64,000 nt of DNA from Candidatus Obscuribacter phosphatis (GTDB lineage Bacteria; Cyanobacteriota; Vampirovibrionia; Obscuribacterales; Obscuribacteraceae), in NCBI GenBank assembly GCA_001899315.1, contig MOYA01000002.1, positions 469,781-533,780 on the forward strand. The letters run 5' to 3'. The translations under genes were made by a program, and so were the position numbers. Below, one piece after another: positions 15,321-24,841 of the stretch. The notes under the pieces are model-generated. The model was not told where the DNA came from and searched no databases. It saw only the letters and a list, made by a program, of their open reading frames with translations. The number at the start of each line of letters is the position of its first letter. Positions within the stretch are counted from its first letter, which is position 1.

Positions 15321-18300
15321 CTATTGCACCGACAAGTGAATGTCGCTCAGTCTCGTGTCACCTAGATTGTTTGCTGGAATAAAGATATCGGCAGAAGGGC
15401 TGAGGCTCGTGCCGGGAATCTTGATTGTGCCAGTTGTGCTGCCGCCTGCTGGAATCTTTTTCGAGCTAAAGTTGACTTTGGCGCTTTGGGTAGAGATGTT
15501 GTTTCCTTCTCTAATTGAGGCTGTTGTGCTGCTCGGTAGTTTTAGATCGGCATTGCCTTCATTCTTGAGGGTGACCTTGAGTTGGACCTCTGATTTACCG
15601 GCTTTTACGCCGGTAAGCAGTAGTTTCGGTGCTGGTTGTCCGCTGTTGAATGCCATCATTGGTAGTGCCGAGCGCTTGTTGCTCTCTGTGGGCGCCATGG
15701 CGAGATTAGTTGGTGCATTCATGGCTGGTCGAAGGGGCAAGCCTCCATCAAAGCCGGCAGTTTGCATCGGTTGAGCACTTGGGAATGATGCCATTGTATT
15801 TTGTGGAGCCATCATATTTGGTGATGAGTTCATCGGTGCCTGCATATTCATAGATGACACGGCGGGCATAGATGACATGGCGGGCATAGATGACATGGCG
15901 GGCATAGATGACATGGCGGGCATAGATGACACGGCGGGCATAGATGACATCGAGGGTATAGATCCGTCGCTCAATGGCGGCACCGAACTGGACAGAGTCG
16001 GCATATTCGGCATGCTCATACTCGGCATATTGGTCATGCCTTGAGTGGCGAAATTTTGCGCTGGTGGTGCGCTCATTGGCATTGACTGATTTGAAAATGA
16101 CTGATTTGAAAATGACTGATTTGAAAATGACTGATTTGAAAATTGCTGAGTTGAAAATCTTGCTTGATTTGAGGATGTACTCTGATTAGAGAACATAGTC
16201 GGATTCGAGTACATTGAATTGCCGAAATCTTTAGCAGGAGCGGCCGTTGTTATAGTCGGCAATAGTCCGGTATTTGCCAGAGCTTTCGCCGCTGAAAGCA
16301 ATGCTTGGTTGGCGGTGCCTGTCCCGGTACTACTGGTGGTACCGATACCAGCGCCGATACCAGCACTATTGCCGATACCAGCACCAAGTCCGGCACCTAG
16401 ACTTTCGCCTGAAGCGAAAGGTGCTGCTCCAGCTATAGCACTGCCGGAAGGCGAGCTCCCCGGAGGCGAATTAAGAGAAGGCGAATTAAAAGTCGGCGCG
16501 CTTATAGATGGACTTGCCGGTGCGCTCTCCCCGCCAGGTGTTAATGCTCCAATATTTCCAGCGCTAGACCCGGCGCCATTTCCCAAGGGATTGGTGAAAT
16601 TGTCCGCCGCCGCTTTCAGGTTCTGGCGAACTTCGTCGGTCGCTTTGGAGATTTGCGCTTGCTGGGCAACTGTGAAGGCTCTCATCGAACTGAGAAAGCC
16701 AGCCAAAGATTCGACATGGTTATCGGTGTTTATTGGCCGATAGCCGTTTTCGTGGGTGGGTAGGGCTTGTGCCGCTGTTTGCGGTTGGGCCAGACCGATT
16801 GCCTGTGCTGTGGGCAAGTTCAGTGCCGGCGGTTGTTCTCCGGCTTGAGAGAGGGCTTCGATCTGGGCCATAGCTTGCGGGCTGATACTCTGCACAGGCG
16901 GCAAGAGTTGTCCTTGAGCCCGCAGTCTATCCGCCAAAGAACTGCGATAGTCCTGATACGACTTCTCTGAAGGCAAGAGTCCTACGGCATCGGTGGCTTT
17001 CAGATAAGCACTGGTTAGATTGCCGCGCGCTTCTAGATTGTGAGCTTCTTGAAAGGCTTTTCCGGCCTCTTGCTTAGCCAGGGCGTATTTGAAAGACTGC
17101 CGTGCCGCTGGCAAATGCGGATGGTTGGGATTGAGCTGTACAACTTTCTTGTATTCTTGATGGGCAGCGTTCAGGTCGCCCGCCACTTGGTAGGCGCGAG
17201 CCATACCCAAATGGCTGTTCGGGTCGGACGGGCGGGAATGAACTTGCTCTTTCCAAAGATTGATCAGGTTGCTTGCCGCTTCGCCGTCATTGGGATTAAT
17301 CACCAAAGCCCTGGTTAAATCGGCACTGGCTCCGGCATAGTCATGCATATGATAGAGCGCCACGCCCAGTTTTCTCAGGGCTGCCGAAGAATCGGGATTG
17401 AGTTCTAGGGCGCTCTGGTAGGCAGTTCTGGCTTGCGGCAGGTTGCCGGCCTTGATGGAAGCATCCCCGGTCTTGATATGAGCGGCTTCACTGGGTGCCA
17501 GTCTGGCCGCCACTTTATACTCTACCGCTGCTTCCATGTGCCGATTTTGGGCACTGAGTTTGTCTCCGAGAGTACTTCTTTGGGCAGCGTTCTTAGGGTC
17601 GACGCCTAATTTGGCGATGCTGTTGTCCAACGCTTGCCCTGCAGCCTTCGATAGTTCGGGCGAAACTGCGTCGGCATGGCTTACGGCTAGGCGGGCGTGT
17701 TTGGCGGCTTGGGCATGGTCGCCCTTTTGGGCATGTGCTTTGGCTCGACCGAGCGAGACTTTGGCTAGTTCGGCTTTGAGCGAGTTCTCTTTGGGATATT
17801 CAGCCACATATTTTTCTAATAGTGCCTGCGCTTCCGCTGTCTTGCCATTCTTGAAGAGTGTTTGGGCTTCGGTTTTGATCTGGGTCAGACGAGCATTAGT
17901 GAGCTTTACGTGGTCTTGCACAGCGCTACGCGGAGGAACAGCCATCTTGTGAGCTTCAGCAGACTCGGCCTGGGGCAGCGGGGCAATGCTCTTCGGTAAA
18001 AGCGAGGTCTTCACTGGAGGCGGCGGCGGCGTGATCCCTTCCCGTGATTTATTGGCAGCGCTAGAGTCGAATTGGCTCATAGCCTGGCTTGGCAGATGAT
18101 TCGGCAGAAGCAGGCTGTCTCTAGTGGTGATGCCTTGATAGTCGATACGTCTCGATACTTCATGACCGGTGGGCGCCACAATCACCCGTTTACGATAGAT
18201 TTGCTCTCTGGGTTTGCCGGTCTCGTCACTGGTATAGTCGTAGGTTTTTACAGCTTTTCTGGCTGCCTGGGCGGGTGGTTCGGCGCAAAAGAGCGTCAGA

Positions 18301-18518
18301 GACAGAGATAGCGCCACCCACATAGACGGTTTCAGCCACATAGACGGTTTCAGCCACATAGACGGTTTCAGCCACATAGATGATGCTGCCCACATAGATA
18401 CTGATTTTATCGAAGGTGAAACTTCCGTCGACTGACGCACCTCGAGGGTGAAGTTGACCGACCCGGTTTCATGCTCTTTCATTAATGGCGGCTCCCGCAA
18501 TATGCCAGTTTCATCCAT
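15321..18518 (-). CDS. Giant exported TPR protein with multiple low-complexity repeats
   Basis: A 1065-residue protein. Residues ~45-75 contain four M-W-L-K-P-S-type repeats (18-bp DNA unit) running into a signal-peptide core (VALSLSLTLFCAEPPAQAA), so the signal starts unusually far from the N-terminus. Residues ~210-560 contain around eight TPR-like units (A-R-T-A-Y-Q-S-A-L-E-L-N-P-D-S-S-A-A-L). Residues ~640-960 are S/G/P/N/M-rich, including F-S-N-Q-S repeats (15-bp unit) and M-P-A-M-S-S repeats (18-bp unit, six copies). The last ~110 residues form a beta-rich CARDB/Ig-like domain (VQLKVTLKNEGNADLKL). ATG 18518 has AGAGG at 5 nt. Probably a surface or envelope scaffold; partners unknown. 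Confidence 0.8.
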   Translation of the reverse strand: MDETGILREPPLMKEHETGSVNFTLEVRQSTEVSPSIKSVSMWAASSMWLKPSMWLKPSMWLKPSMWVALSLSLTLFCAEPPAQAARKAVKTYDYTSDETGKPREQIYRKRVIVAPTGHEVSRRIDYQGITTRDSLLLPNHLPSQAMSQFDSSAANKSREGITPPPPPVKTSLLPKSIAPLPQAESAEAHKMAVPPRSAVQDHVKLTNARLTQIKTEAQTLFKNGKTAEAQALLEKYVAEYPKENSLKAELAKVSLGRAKAHAQKGDHAQAAKHARLAVSHADAVSPELSKAAGQALDNSIAKLGVDPKNAAQRSTLGDKLSAQNRHMEAAVEYKVAARLAPSEAAHIKTGDASIKAGNLPQARTAYQSALELNPDSSAALRKLGVALYHMHDYAGASADLTRALVINPNDGEAASNLINLWKEQVHSRPSDPNSHLGMARAYQVAGDLNAAHQEYKKVVQLNPNHPHLPAARQSFKYALAKQEAGKAFQEAHNLEARGNLTSAYLKATDAVGLLPSEKSYQDYRSSLADRLRAQGQLLPPVQSISPQAMAQIEALSQAGEQPPALNLPTAQAIGLAQPQTAAQALPTHENGYRPINTDNHVESLAGFLSSMRAFTVAQQAQISKATDEVRQNLKAAADNFTNPLGNGAGSSAGNIGALTPGGESAPASPSISAPTFNSPSLNSPPGSSPSGSAIAGAAPFASGESLGAGLGAGIGNSAGIGAGIGTTSSTGTGTANQALLSAAKALANTGLLPTITTAAPAKDFGNSMYSNPTMFSNQSTSSNQARFSTQQFSNQSFSNQSFSNQSFSNQSMPMSAPPAQNFATQGMTNMPSMSMPNMPTLSSSVPPLSDGSIPSMSSMPAVSSMPAMSSMPAMSSMPAMSSMPAVSSMNMQAPMNSSPNMMAPQNTMASFPSAQPMQTAGFDGGLPLRPAMNAPTNLAMAPTESNKRSALPMMAFNSGQPAPKLLLTGVKAGKSEVQLKVTLKNEGNADLKLPSSTTASIREGNNISTQSAKVNFSSKKIPAGGSTTGTIKIPGTSLSPSADIFIPANNLGDTRLSDIHLSVQ

Positions 18519-18949
18519 AAGCGCCTCTTCCTATGGACCATGCAGATTATTCTATGATCTATATCTTGACATGCAATGGTGGTTTCGCCTCTTCTGCCAT
18601 GAATTTCTCGTAGATTCCCCACCCTAGCCGGCTTTTTCCTCTTGTCGAAGAGCGAGGTCTGTGAATTGGTTTTTTTTAAAGATTGCAAAAGTCTATATTC
18701 TATATAGGAAGTTGCCCTACACTTGATAATTGCATAGTGCCGATGCTTGTCTCGGGGCCGGTGCCTAATTTGGGAAGCTTTGAAAATTTCCAAAGGGCTC
18801 GTTTCTCAAGCCTTGTCGGTGGCACTAACTCTGACTTCAAATACTTGAGCTAGGCTAATTGCCCTAAAGTACTTGAAAAAAACGAGTGTTATTTCTAAAT
18901 CGAGCGTAATCTCTAAATCGAGCTTTATCTCTAATTCGAGCGTAAGAAA
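18519..18949. promoter_or_regulatory. Divergent promoter region with three 18-bp repeats before adhE
   Basis: This 0.43-kb gap separates the giant TPR gene (minus) from adhE (plus). Positions 18889-18942 hold three 18-bp units TTATCTCTAAATCGAGCG, with about three mismatches per copy, ending 7 bp before the adhE ATG in place of a clear Shine-Dalgarno sequence. No confident -35/-10 pair was found. Confidence 0.6.
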
Positions 18950-21562
18950 ATGGCAGCGACAACCAAAGAAGAACTGGAACTAATGTTGACCGAGAGGGCT
19001 CAGAGCCTCACCAGGCAGGCTCGCCTTGCCGCGGCGGTCTTTAGTCAATATTCGCAAGAACAGGTCGACGCCATTGTTAAAGCTATGACCACTTGCGCCA
19101 TTGATAACGCTCCCCGTTTGGCCAAGATGGCCCATGAGGAAACCCGCATGGGTGTCACAGAAGACAAGGTTCTCAAGAATCTTGTCGCTTCCGAATTTTT
19201 GTATGCTCAAATTAAAGATAAGCGCACTGTCGGCGTTATCAAAGAATTGCCCGAATTGAATATGGTGGAAGTGGCCGAGCCCATCGGTGTCATTCTTGGT
19301 CTAGCGCCAGTAACCAACCCTACTTCTACGGTTATCTTCAAGAGTATCTGTTGCGCCAAGACTAGAAATTCAATTATTTTTTCACCGCATTTGATGGCAG
19401 CCGAGTCTTCCAATCTGGCGGCAAAATTATTGTATGAAGCGGCTGTGGCTGCCGGTGCCCCTAAAGGATTCATTAGCTGGGTTGATAAGTCTTCGCGTCT
19501 GAGAAGATTGTCCGAGATTTTATTTAGTCACCCGGAAGTGGACTTGATATTCGCCACAGGCGGCACTCAGATGGTGAAAGCCGCCTATAGTTCCGGGAAA
19601 CCGGCTTTAGGCGTGGGCGCCGGTAATACCCCTGTCTATGTGCATAAGTCTTGCAATGTGCCTTCAGCGGCTATGGAGATTATTATTTCCAAGACTTTCG
19701 ATAACGGTACCGAATGTCCCTCCGAGCAAACACTGATCATTGACCGTGAAGTCGCCGACGAGCTAATCGAAGAGTTTAGACGTTGCGGCTGCTATATCTG
19801 CAACGAAGAAGAAGTAGAGAAGGTGGCTGATGCCGTCATCGATGCCCGCACCGGCGGTATGAATTATCGCTTGGTCGGTCAGCCTGCCAATCTGATTTTG
19901 GAACAGTCCGGTATCAAGGTCGACCGTCACATCAAGATGATTCTCTGCCCTCTCAAGGGCGAGCTGAGGCAACATCGACTGGCTGTAGAAAAACTGATGC
20001 CGGTGCTTGGTTATGTCCTGGTCGATTCGGTGGAAGAAGGCATCAACCGCTCTCTCGATATCAATTATGGTGGCGGTACAGGTCACACTGCCGGAATTTT
20101 TTCTGAAGATGATGCCGTGATTGAACGCTTTGCTGATGCTATTAATGCCGGCAGAATCATCGTCAATTCACCCTCTTCGATAGGTGGTCTGGGCGGTGTC
20201 TACAATCACCTCAACACTACTTTGAGCTTTGGCTGCGGCACCGGCGGCGGTAACATCACCACCGACAATGTCGGCATCAAGAACTTAATCAACTACAAGC
20301 GCGTGCCGCGGCGTAAAAACTATTTGATCAGTTTCCAGACCACCAAAAATATTTATAGCAATCCAGGTTCAATCGAGCACCTCAAGAGCCTGAAATGCAA
20401 GAACGCCTTTATTATCACCAGTCGTTCAGCCTCTAGGCGTGGTCACCTTTCCATGGTCACCGAGAATCTTCCTGCCGGCTGCCATTCAGATGCCTTCACC
20501 GATATCGGCACTGAGCCTGATTTTTCTACAATTCAGAAAGCCGTGCAAGCTATGCGTTTCAGCAAACCAGATGCCATCATCGCTCTTGGCGGTGGTTCGG
20601 TTCTGGATGCCGCCAAGATCATTCGACTTTTCTATGATTATCCCGAGCTCGATGTCAAAGAGCTGGCTGTCAATTTCCTCGACTTCCATCACCGTATGGT
20701 CGAGTTTCCGCAAGTAATGAAGACACAGCTGGTGGCTATTCCCACCACATCGGGCACCGGCTCGGAAGTGACGCCGTTTGCCGTTTTGAAAGATGGCTAT
20801 CGCAAAGTATCGATGATTGACGAATGTATGCTGCCTGATGTGGCGATCATCGATGCCCAGTTCACCAAGAGTTTGCCGCGTGATATCACCAGCGATACCG
20901 CATTTGATGCTTTGACCCATGCCCTCGAGTCTCTGGTCTCGACATTCTCTTCCGATTATACCGATGGTCTGGCTCTAGAGGCGCTCCGCCTCATTTTTGA
21001 AGCTTTACCTGCCACGCTCAAGAATCCTTCTAGTATCCTTTTCCGCCATAAGCTGCACAATGCCGCCACTCTGGCGGGCATGGCCATCGGCAATGCTTCT
21101 GTGGGTGTCAACCATGCCCTGGCGCATGCCTTAGGCGCTCGCTTCAACATCCCGCACGGACGAGCAAACGCGGTTTTCCTCATGTCCACCATCGAATACA
21201 ATTCACAGATTCCCTCCAAGTTTGTTTCCATCCCGTGTTATCCACTTTGGGTTGCTGACCGCAAGTATGCCAGAGCCGCTCAGTTTGTCGGTCTCAAAGA
21301 AGAAGCCGTGGCTGATGCCGGACCCTATGCCGGCTATATCTTGGCTCTGCGTCGAGCTGTCTACGATCTCGGTCGACTGGCTGGTCAGCCACTATCGGTG
21401 GGCGAACTGGGCATCCCGCTGGAAGAATACATGGCGGCTTTGCCGGAGCTTGTTGAAACTGCTTTCAATGATATGAGCGTCCGCTCTAATCCACGCTATA
21501 CTCTTGCCCCCGAAGTAGTCGAGCTCTTCAAAGGTGCCTATGCTCCCCGTGAAAGACCATAG
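18950..21562 (+). CDS. adhE: Bifunctional acetaldehyde-CoA/alcohol dehydrogenase AdhE
   Basis: AdhE reduces acetyl-CoA to acetaldehyde and then ethanol with two NADH, regenerating NAD+ during fermentation. At 870 residues it has the usual AdhE length. The N-terminal aldehyde dehydrogenase domain (~1-440) has A-P-V-T-N-P-T-S, G-V-G-A-G-N-T-P and the catalytic Cys256 in D-N-G-T-E-C-P-S-E-Q. The C-terminal iron-dependent alcohol dehydrogenase (~455-870) has A-L-G-G-G-S-V-L-D-A-A-K, P-T-T-S-G-T-G-S-E-V-T-P-F and H-A-L-A-H-A-L-G-A-R-F-N-I-P-H-G with metal-binding histidines. It implies a fermentative or facultative lifestyle. It heads a co-directional run, with the STAS gene 38 bp downstream. The leader carries 18-bp repeats. 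Confidence 0.97.
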   Translation: MAATTKEELELMLTERAQSLTRQARLAAAVFSQYSQEQVDAIVKAMTTCAIDNAPRLAKMAHEETRMGVTEDKVLKNLVASEFLYAQIKDKRTVGVIKELPELNMVEVAEPIGVILGLAPVTNPTSTVIFKSICCAKTRNSIIFSPHLMAAESSNLAAKLLYEAAVAAGAPKGFISWVDKSSRLRRLSEILFSHPEVDLIFATGGTQMVKAAYSSGKPALGVGAGNTPVYVHKSCNVPSAAMEIIISKTFDNGTECPSEQTLIIDREVADELIEEFRRCGCYICNEEEVEKVADAVIDARTGGMNYRLVGQPANLILEQSGIKVDRHIKMILCPLKGELRQHRLAVEKLMPVLGYVLVDSVEEGINRSLDINYGGGTGHTAGIFSEDDAVIERFADAINAGRIIVNSPSSIGGLGGVYNHLNTTLSFGCGTGGGNITTDNVGIKNLINYKRVPRRKNYLISFQTTKNIYSNPGSIEHLKSLKCKNAFIITSRSASRRGHLSMVTENLPAGCHSDAFTDIGTEPDFSTIQKAVQAMRFSKPDAIIALGGGSVLDAAKIIRLFYDYPELDVKELAVNFLDFHHRMVEFPQVMKTQLVAIPTTSGTGSEVTPFAVLKDGYRKVSMIDECMLPDVAIIDAQFTKSLPRDITSDTAFDALTHALESLVSTFSSDYTDGLALEALRLIFEALPATLKNPSSILFRHKLHNAATLAGMAIGNASVGVNHALAHALGARFNIPHGRANAVFLMSTIEYNSQIPSKFVSIPCYPLWVADRKYARAAQFVGLKEEAVADAGPYAGYILALRRAVYDLGRLAGQPLSVGELGIPLEEYMAALPELVETAFNDMSVRSNPRYTLAPEVVELFKGAYAPRERP

Positions 21563-21600
21563 AAACCAAGTTTAGGAAGTAAGACCAGGAAATTGAAACG

Positions 21601-21912
21601 ATGATAAATAATGAGATGCGAGTACGAATTTTAGGTCAGCTTGACCGCGGGGTCGATGAGATCGATAAAATGTTGATTTCGGGCGACGGTCCCCTCGAGA
21701 TTGACTTTTCGGCTTGTACTTTTGTGGCGGTGGACGGGCTGGAATGGTTGGAAGAGTTGATGCTCAGAGCCGATTCTGCCAAGCGTTCTGTTCACTTTGT
21801 CAATGTGCCGCCGGTAATTTATAAGGTCTTCAAAATTTCGCATATCGAAAGCTTGATGAGAGCCTGCGGTGGCGTTAGTTCAAACAAATCAAGTAAAGGT
21901 CCGGTTTGCTAG
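21601..21912 (+). CDS. STAS-domain protein (anti-anti-sigma / MlaB-like)
   Basis: A 103-residue single-domain protein. It has the STAS layout: strand V-R-I-L-G-Q-L-D, then P-L-E-I-D-F-S-A-C-T-F-V-A-V-D-G-L-E-W-L-E-E-L (the loop where SpoIIAA-type proteins carry a phosphorylatable Ser), then V-H-F-V-N-V-P-P-V-I-Y-K-V-F-K-I-S. The phospho-site position appears to be V-D-G rather than S-x-G, so kinase control is doubtful. STAS proteins act as anti-anti-sigma factors or as the MlaB subunit of lipid ABC transporters. The next gene, an ABC ATPase, starts 4 bp after its stop, which favours a transporter-linked role. ATG 21601 follows AGGAAA. Confidence 0.72.
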   Translation: MINNEMRVRILGQLDRGVDEIDKMLISGDGPLEIDFSACTFVAVDGLEWLEELMLRADSAKRSVHFVNVPPVIYKVFKISHIESLMRACGGVSSNKSSKGPVC

Positions 21913-21916
21913 ATTA

Positions 21917-22981
21917 ATGTCAAACAACACCTCTAAGCAGGTCGGTCCCGCGTCCTCATCTACCGAGTCTTTATCAGGGAGCAGCATCAGCGCAGCCGTT
22001 CCATCGTTGAGTGCGGAGAATCTCACAAAGACTTTTGGACCTCGGGTTTCGGTCGATAAGCTCAATCTCAAGATTTATCCAGGTGAGCTTTATGCTCTTT
22101 TGGGCGATAACGGTGCCGGTAAAACCACCACAATCGGCATGCTTACTACCTTGATCAAGCCCAGCTCTGGCACTTTCAGCATCTGCGGGCATGATGGTCT
22201 GAAAAACAGCAATAAAATTCGCGGTCTTTTTGGTGTGGTCTCACAAGACGTTTCGGTCTACCACGAACTTACCGTTTACGAGAACTTGCGCTTCTTAGCC
22301 GAGCTTTACGGGCTCAAGGGCGAAGCTGTCGATAAGCGCATCGAGCAGGTTTTGGTTGGCTCCAACCTGGTAGACCGTCTCAATGATAGAGCCGGTAATC
22401 TATCTGGTGGCATGCAGAGACGCCTGGCTATCGCCTGCGCCATGATCAATGAGCCCAAAGTGCTCTTTATGGATGAGCCCACTGTGGGGCTTGATCCGGC
22501 GGCTCGGCGTGAGATTTGGACGAGCTTGAAAGATTTGAAGAAGCTGGGTGTGACGGTTCTGCTCACCACCCATTATCTGGAGGAAGCTGAGATTTTAGCC
22601 GATCGAATCGGCATCATCAGAAGCGGCAAACTAGTGATAGAAGGCACAGTGCAAGACCTTTCTTCCCGCATTCAAGGTATGCGCGGTTTGGCTCTCAAAT
22701 TAGCCGACGGTCTAGATGTAGAAGATGCGGCCCTGCAGAGTAAACTGGAGAAGGTCACTAGTCGCTTTACCTGTACAGTGAGAATTGATAAGCTGCGCAA
22801 TACTCTTTATCTCAGTCAACCAGATGAAGTATCGGCCCGCGAGTTTTTGCGCTTTGTATTTGACTGGCTTGAAAGCGAAGCGATACCCTTTATTAAGTTC
22901 GCCAGCGGCGAACCTAACTTAGAGGATGTCTTTATGGCAGTGACCAAGACGCATCAGCATAAAGGAGCCGATGATGTTTGA
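21917..22981 (+). CDS. ABC transporter ATP-binding protein (ABC-2/DrrA type)
   Basis: ATPase of an ABC-2-type exporter, ~354 residues. Walker A G-D-N-G-A-G-K-T-T-T, Q-loop V-V-S-Q-D, signature L-S-G-G-M-Q-R-R-L, Walker B V-L-F-M-D-E-P and switch T-T-H-Y-L-E-E-A-E are all intact, so it should be active. A C-terminal extension of ~120 residues resembles the DrrA-type tail (EPNLEDVFMAVTK). The N-terminal ~28 residues before the domain are Ser-rich. The ATG at 21917 is used; a GTG at 21869 in the same frame would overlap the STAS gene by 44 bp. Its stop overlaps the permease start by 11 bp, so the two are translationally coupled. Confidence 0.93.
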   Translation: MSNNTSKQVGPASSSTESLSGSSISAAVPSLSAENLTKTFGPRVSVDKLNLKIYPGELYALLGDNGAGKTTTIGMLTTLIKPSSGTFSICGHDGLKNSNKIRGLFGVVSQDVSVYHELTVYENLRFLAELYGLKGEAVDKRIEQVLVGSNLVDRLNDRAGNLSGGMQRRLAIACAMINEPKVLFMDEPTVGLDPAARREIWTSLKDLKKLGVTVLLTTHYLEEAEILADRIGIIRSGKLVIEGTVQDLSSRIQGMRGLALKLADGLDVEDAALQSKLEKVTSRFTCTVRIDKLRNTLYLSQPDEVSAREFLRFVFDWLESEAIPFIKFASGEPNLEDVFMAVTKTHQHKGADDV

Positions 22982-24020
22982 TGCGATTCTAGCGATTGTG
23001 CGCAAAGATATTCTGGCTTGGACCAGGCGTCCCCTCTATTTTATCGCCAGCGTCATTATGGCGGTCTTGATCTTGGTCTGTGTGGGTAATACCATATCTG
23101 GTGCAAATGACATGCCCTTCGGCTTGTATGATCCAGGCGGCATCAGCGAACTTTCCAAACACTTGACTGAAAGCGGTCGCTTTAGAGTGAAAGTCTATGA
23201 TGATCTAGAAAGAGCAAAGACTGATCTAGCTCATGAAAAGATTGTTGCCCTAGCCAATGTTTCGCAAGATCCCCTGGAAGACTCGGTGCAGATTTTGACC
23301 GCCGGCAATAATCCCCTGATTGATGACCAGATCTCGATGGGTCTTCTTTCGGTACTGACTCAGAAAGCTAAAGAGCTCAGCCTGCCATTGCATTCGGCAG
23401 CTCTTTATCAAGTGCAGTTTGGCTTGAAAGATTATATTTGTGCCGGTCTTACTGCTTATCTTTGCTATGTTCTAGCCTCGATGAATTTGGGCTTTAGCTG
23501 GATTTATGAGTGGATGGAAAAGACATATAGACAGATTGTGCTTGCCCCAATGGGGCTGGACGCCGCCATTATCGCCAAGACATTCACTGTCACCATGGAG
23601 GCTTCCACCGTGCTCTGGCTGGCACTGAGCCTCACTTCGCCCATTTCAGGCTTTACTCTCGGTCATAACTTTCCTTTTCTGGTCGGTGCTACCCTGATTT
23701 CGGTCTTTACCTTCACTTCTATCGCCCTTTTGTTTGCCTGTTTTCTGCGTACCATTCGTATCTATACAATGACCGTTTCTATATTGGGGGTGGCCCTAAT
23801 GTTCGTTTCGGGCATTATCACCCCCATTAAAGCCATGCCATCTTGGGAGCAGAAGTTGGCCATGATCATGCCCCTTTATTACGCCTGTGATCTGACCAAA
23901 GGTGCCATGCTTGGCATTCCTTGCCAGGTGGTTAGAGACGTTTTAGTCTTGCTTTCTTTCGCCTTTATATCGCTTCTGATTTCAAGAACAGTACTTGCCC
24001 GCAGTCAGGCTTCAGTGTAG
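22971..24020 (+). CDS. ABC-2 type transporter permease
   Basis: Membrane subunit of the exporter encoded with the upstream ATPase, 349 residues. Topology is ABC-2-like: one N-terminal membrane helix (~20-42), an extracytoplasmic domain (~45-165) and five to six C-terminal helices (~165-345), with the family-typical G-I-I-T-P-I-K-A-M-P-S-W-E-Q re-entrant segment and P-L-Y-Y-A-C-D. It resembles YhhJ/DrrB-type drug or lipid exporters, not MlaE. The ATG at 22971 overlaps the ATPase stop. Substrate unknown; the neighbouring STAS and MlaC-like genes hint at lipids. Confidence 0.9.
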   Translation: MMFDAILAIVRKDILAWTRRPLYFIASVIMAVLILVCVGNTISGANDMPFGLYDPGGISELSKHLTESGRFRVKVYDDLERAKTDLAHEKIVALANVSQDPLEDSVQILTAGNNPLIDDQISMGLLSVLTQKAKELSLPLHSAALYQVQFGLKDYICAGLTAYLCYVLASMNLGFSWIYEWMEKTYRQIVLAPMGLDAAIIAKTFTVTMEASTVLWLALSLTSPISGFTLGHNFPFLVGATLISVFTFTSIALLFACFLRTIRIYTMTVSILGVALMFVSGIITPIKAMPSWEQKLAMIMPLYYACDLTKGAMLGIPCQVVRDVLVLLSFAFISLLISRTVLARSQASV

Positions 24021-24090
24021 TCTGGTTAAGCAGATTCGGATTGAGCTGGTTGAGCTAGGTCGAGAATTTAGCCGATAAAGAGGCTTAACA

Positions 24091-24831
24091 TTGTTGGTAT
24101 CCAAAAAACACTTTGCTGCAGCGGCCGTATCTGAGGGCACTTTGCCCGGTCCGGTACCCTCTTCACTTCGTATGAGAGGCAAGTTGCTTGCTCGTCTCGG
24201 TTCTTTCGCCTTACTAACTGTCGCTTTCGCTCTGTTTTCCTCGTCTTCCAGTTCTTCGGCCGCTGCTCCTGCCGGCTGGACTACAGTTGACCAGCTGTTG
24301 AAAGGTTTCGGCAGCAGCGGTGCCAAAGCCAAACGACCCAATTCTTCCTCAATCACGCCTTTTATCGACTATGATGAAATGTCGCAGCGAGCACTGGGCC
24401 GCAAAGAATGGGACGCTCTCAGCGTTAATCAGCGCCGTGATTTTTCGCAGAGTCTGCAGACCCTGGTGGAAAAGCGTTACTACCCACGTTGGCGCAAGAT
24501 TTTCAGCAAGGGCAAGGTTAGCTTTGTGGAAGAGAGTTCTTCCGGGGGCGACAACCTGGTCAAGACCCGTCTTTTGCTCGGTAAAAAGAGTGAAACCTTA
24601 GCCTGGCGCCTATCTGAGAAGAGTAATAAAGTCGTAAGCCTTTGTGTCGGCGACAAAGACTTGCTTGAGCGGCTCAAGCACCGCATTCAGTCCAAGCAAA
24701 AGAAAAGCAAGGGCAATATCGAAGTCTTGATCGCCTGGATGCGCGGCGCCAGCGGCGAGAAAGAAGTGGCTTCTCTCGATCATGCCTCTCTGGCGGCCGG
24801 TGATAACGGCGCTGGCGTAATATCCGACTAA
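24091..24831 (+). CDS. MlaC/Ttg2D-like exported phospholipid-binding protein
   Basis: A 246-residue exported protein. A hydrophobic signal (LLARLGSFALLTVAFALFSS) is followed by a serine run and cleavage near S-A-A-A. The mature part reads I-D-Y-D-E-M-S-Q-R-A-L-G-R-K-E-W-D-A-L, R-R-D-F-S-Q-S-L-Q-T-L-V-E-K-R-Y-Y, which parallels the F-D...A-R-x-A-L-G-x-x-W-x-x-L-T...Q-R-x-x-F pattern of MlaC (lipid transfer between membranes). The TTG at 24091 has AAAGAGG at 6 nt; an ATG at 24172 gives a more compact signal peptide but lacks a ribosome-binding site. It follows the ABC genes with a 70-bp gap. Family assignment is by pattern only. Confidence 0.65.
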   Translation: MLVSKKHFAAAAVSEGTLPGPVPSSLRMRGKLLARLGSFALLTVAFALFSSSSSSSAAAPAGWTTVDQLLKGFGSSGAKAKRPNSSSITPFIDYDEMSQRALGRKEWDALSVNQRRDFSQSLQTLVEKRYYPRWRKIFSKGKVSFVEESSSGGDNLVKTRLLLGKKSETLAWRLSEKSNKVVSLCVGDKDLLERLKHRIQSKQKKSKGNIEVLIAWMRGASGEKEVASLDHASLAAGDNGAGVISD

Positions 24832-24841
24832 GCAGCTAAAT

